The notes under the pieces are model-generated. The model had not been told where the DNA came from. It did not search any database and saw only the letters and a program-made list of their open reading frames with translations. Both the position numbers and the translations under genes were made by a program. From Segatella oris (lineage in GTDB: Bacteria; Bacteroidota; Bacteroidia; Bacteroidales; Bacteroidaceae), in contig NZ_LR134384.1 in assembly GCF_900637655.1 (NCBI RefSeq), forward strand, positions 1,550,001 through 1,614,000: 64,000 nucleotides of DNA, in the 5' to 3' direction. This document shows, piece after piece, positions 63,116 through 64,000 of this stretch; the stretch's first letter is position 1; every line of letters begins with the position of its first letter.

Positions 63116-64000
63116 ATGAAAAAGAGTTTCATAGCTTTTTTAATACTGATTATCGGTGTTTTCACTTCTTGTTCCCATTCCCAAATAGGGCAGGGAACAG
63201 GTGGTGGAGACACCGTTTACTTGGATAATGCCCGTCATCTGACGATTGTCAAATATAAAGGCTATACTGTTGTCAAACTGACAAATCCGTGGAAGCAGGG
63301 TAAAACGCTGCATACTTATGTGCTTGTTCCAAAAGGGAAAGCCGGCGACAGGGTATGCAAAGCGCTTCCCTCCTTGGTTGGTCAGGCGGCAACGATAGTC
63401 AGAACGCCCGTCAGAAAATCGGTAGTATTTTCGACGGTATATTGTGCATTGCTTTATGAGCTTAAGGCAGATGAAGCTATTAATGGCGTCTGTGATCTGC
63501 AATATATTTCTATTCCGGATGTGCAGAAGCGTGCACGGATGAAACCAACAGATGCTCGTTACATCGTTGATTGTGGGAATAGCATGGGTGCAGATATAGA
63601 GAAGATTATCGATTTAAAGCCAGAAGTGATGCTGATTTCACCTTTTGAAAACAGTGGAGGATATGGAAAATTAGAGAGTATTCATATTCCAATCATTGAA
63701 ACTGCTGACTATATGGAGACTTCTGCTTTAGGAAGAGCCGAGTGGATGAAGTTCTATGGACTGCTTTATGGGCGTGAGGAAGAAGCCTTTACCTTATATA
63801 ATGAGGTGAAAGACAGTTATGAAAAACTGAAGCAAAAAGCCCGTAAAGCGAAGATGGCTCTATCTGTTCTCACAGAAAAGAAGACCGGAAGTGTGTGGTA
63901 TGTCCCTGGGGGGCGTAGCGTGATTGGGAGTCTGTTACATGATGCAGGGGCACATTATGCATTTGCCAATGACACGCAGGCGGGGAGTCTCGCCCTGCCT
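63116..64000 (+). CDS. btuF: BtuF-like substrate-binding lipoprotein (3' truncated by window edge)
   Basis: The ATG at 63116 directly follows the btuG stop. The visible 295 codons have a lipobox (FTSC, about residue 18) and the periplasmic-binding fold of the FepB/BtuF class: RHLTIVKYKGYTVVKL near the start, DCGNSMGADIEKIIDLKPEVMLIS and PIIETADYMETSALGRAEWMKF. It is open to base 64000 without a stop. It would hand corrinoid (or, less likely here, an iron chelate) to an inner-membrane ABC transporter. Confidence 0.88.
   Translation, partial: MKKSFIAFLILIIGVFTSCSHSQIGQGTGGGDTVYLDNARHLTIVKYKGYTVVKLTNPWKQGKTLHTYVLVPKGKAGDRVCKALPSLVGQAATIVRTPVRKSVVFSTVYCALLYELKADEAINGVCDLQYISIPDVQKRARMKPTDARYIVDCGNSMGADIEKIIDLKPEVMLISPFENSGGYGKLESIHIPIIETADYMETSALGRAEWMKFYGLLYGREEEAFTLYNEVKDSYEKLKQKARKAKMALSVLTEKKTGSVWYVPGGRSVIGSLLHDAGAHYAFANDTQAGSLALP

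Overview
The window looks like a chromosomal segment of a Bacteroidetes bacterium, most likely Prevotella or a close relative. Three things point there: promoters of the TTTG/TAnnTTTG type instead of sigma70 boxes, Bacteroidetes-specific families (Bat aerotolerance operon, DUF2027-Smr, DUF5606- and DUF5686-type proteins, long NusB, S16 with an Ala/Glu/Lys tail), and a cobalamin-riboswitch BtuB/BtuG/BtuF locus. No rRNA or tRNA genes were seen.

Layout. 1-3117: end of the F1Fo ATP synthase operon (atpH, atpA, atpG). 3796-5611: galE and rpsP. 6031-14299: nine-gene MoxR/DUF58/BatA-E operon. 14317-19471: PAP2 phosphatase, queA, an Smr protein and nadE. 19596-24562 (minus): gmd-manC for GDP-sugar supply, a zinc-ribbon membrane protein, a GH25 lysozyme and an unknown gene. 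24581-28469 (minus): a uronate operon (nhaC-type antiporter, uxaA) whose LacI-type regulator has an in-frame amber stop. 28640-35763: a decayed mobile region with an IS21 end relic, an McrB/McrC modification-dependent restriction system, an IS21 element carrying a nested dead IS982, a truncated tyrosine integrase, and a 14-bp direct repeat of the mnmE 3' end. 35750-39167 (minus): mnmE, a nucleoside phosphorylase and a PD40 protein. 39398-40115: an array of 18 palindromes at an exact 41-bp period. 40192-41805 (minus): an Hsp15-like S4 protein, pth and ribosomal L25/Ctc. 42024-45371: nusB, yajC, YbbR, coaE and a DUF5606-type gene. 46138-54199 (minus): an AddAB-like helicase-nuclease and a large outer-membrane protein. 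54325-59275: a GHL10-type glycosidase, an RluA-type synthase, a 49-aa membrane peptide, a GT2 glycosyltransferase (minus), a DMP19 protein and smpB. 59278-64000: a metH remnant, then a B12-riboswitch uptake operon that runs off the window.

The observations I rate highest are: (1) the 41-bp phased palindrome array, whose two arms change together in blocks; (2) a second dispersed repeat family, at four intergenic sites, with exact 22-bp internal periodicity; (3) integration-type duplication at the mnmE 3' end, the same gene end that SGI1 uses in enterobacteria, next to an integrase relic and McrBC; (4) decay of istA/istB through three small tandem duplications; (5) the amber-split LacI regulator; (6) the metH remnant beside an intact B12 uptake locus. 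All calls are from reading the sequence; no database search was run.
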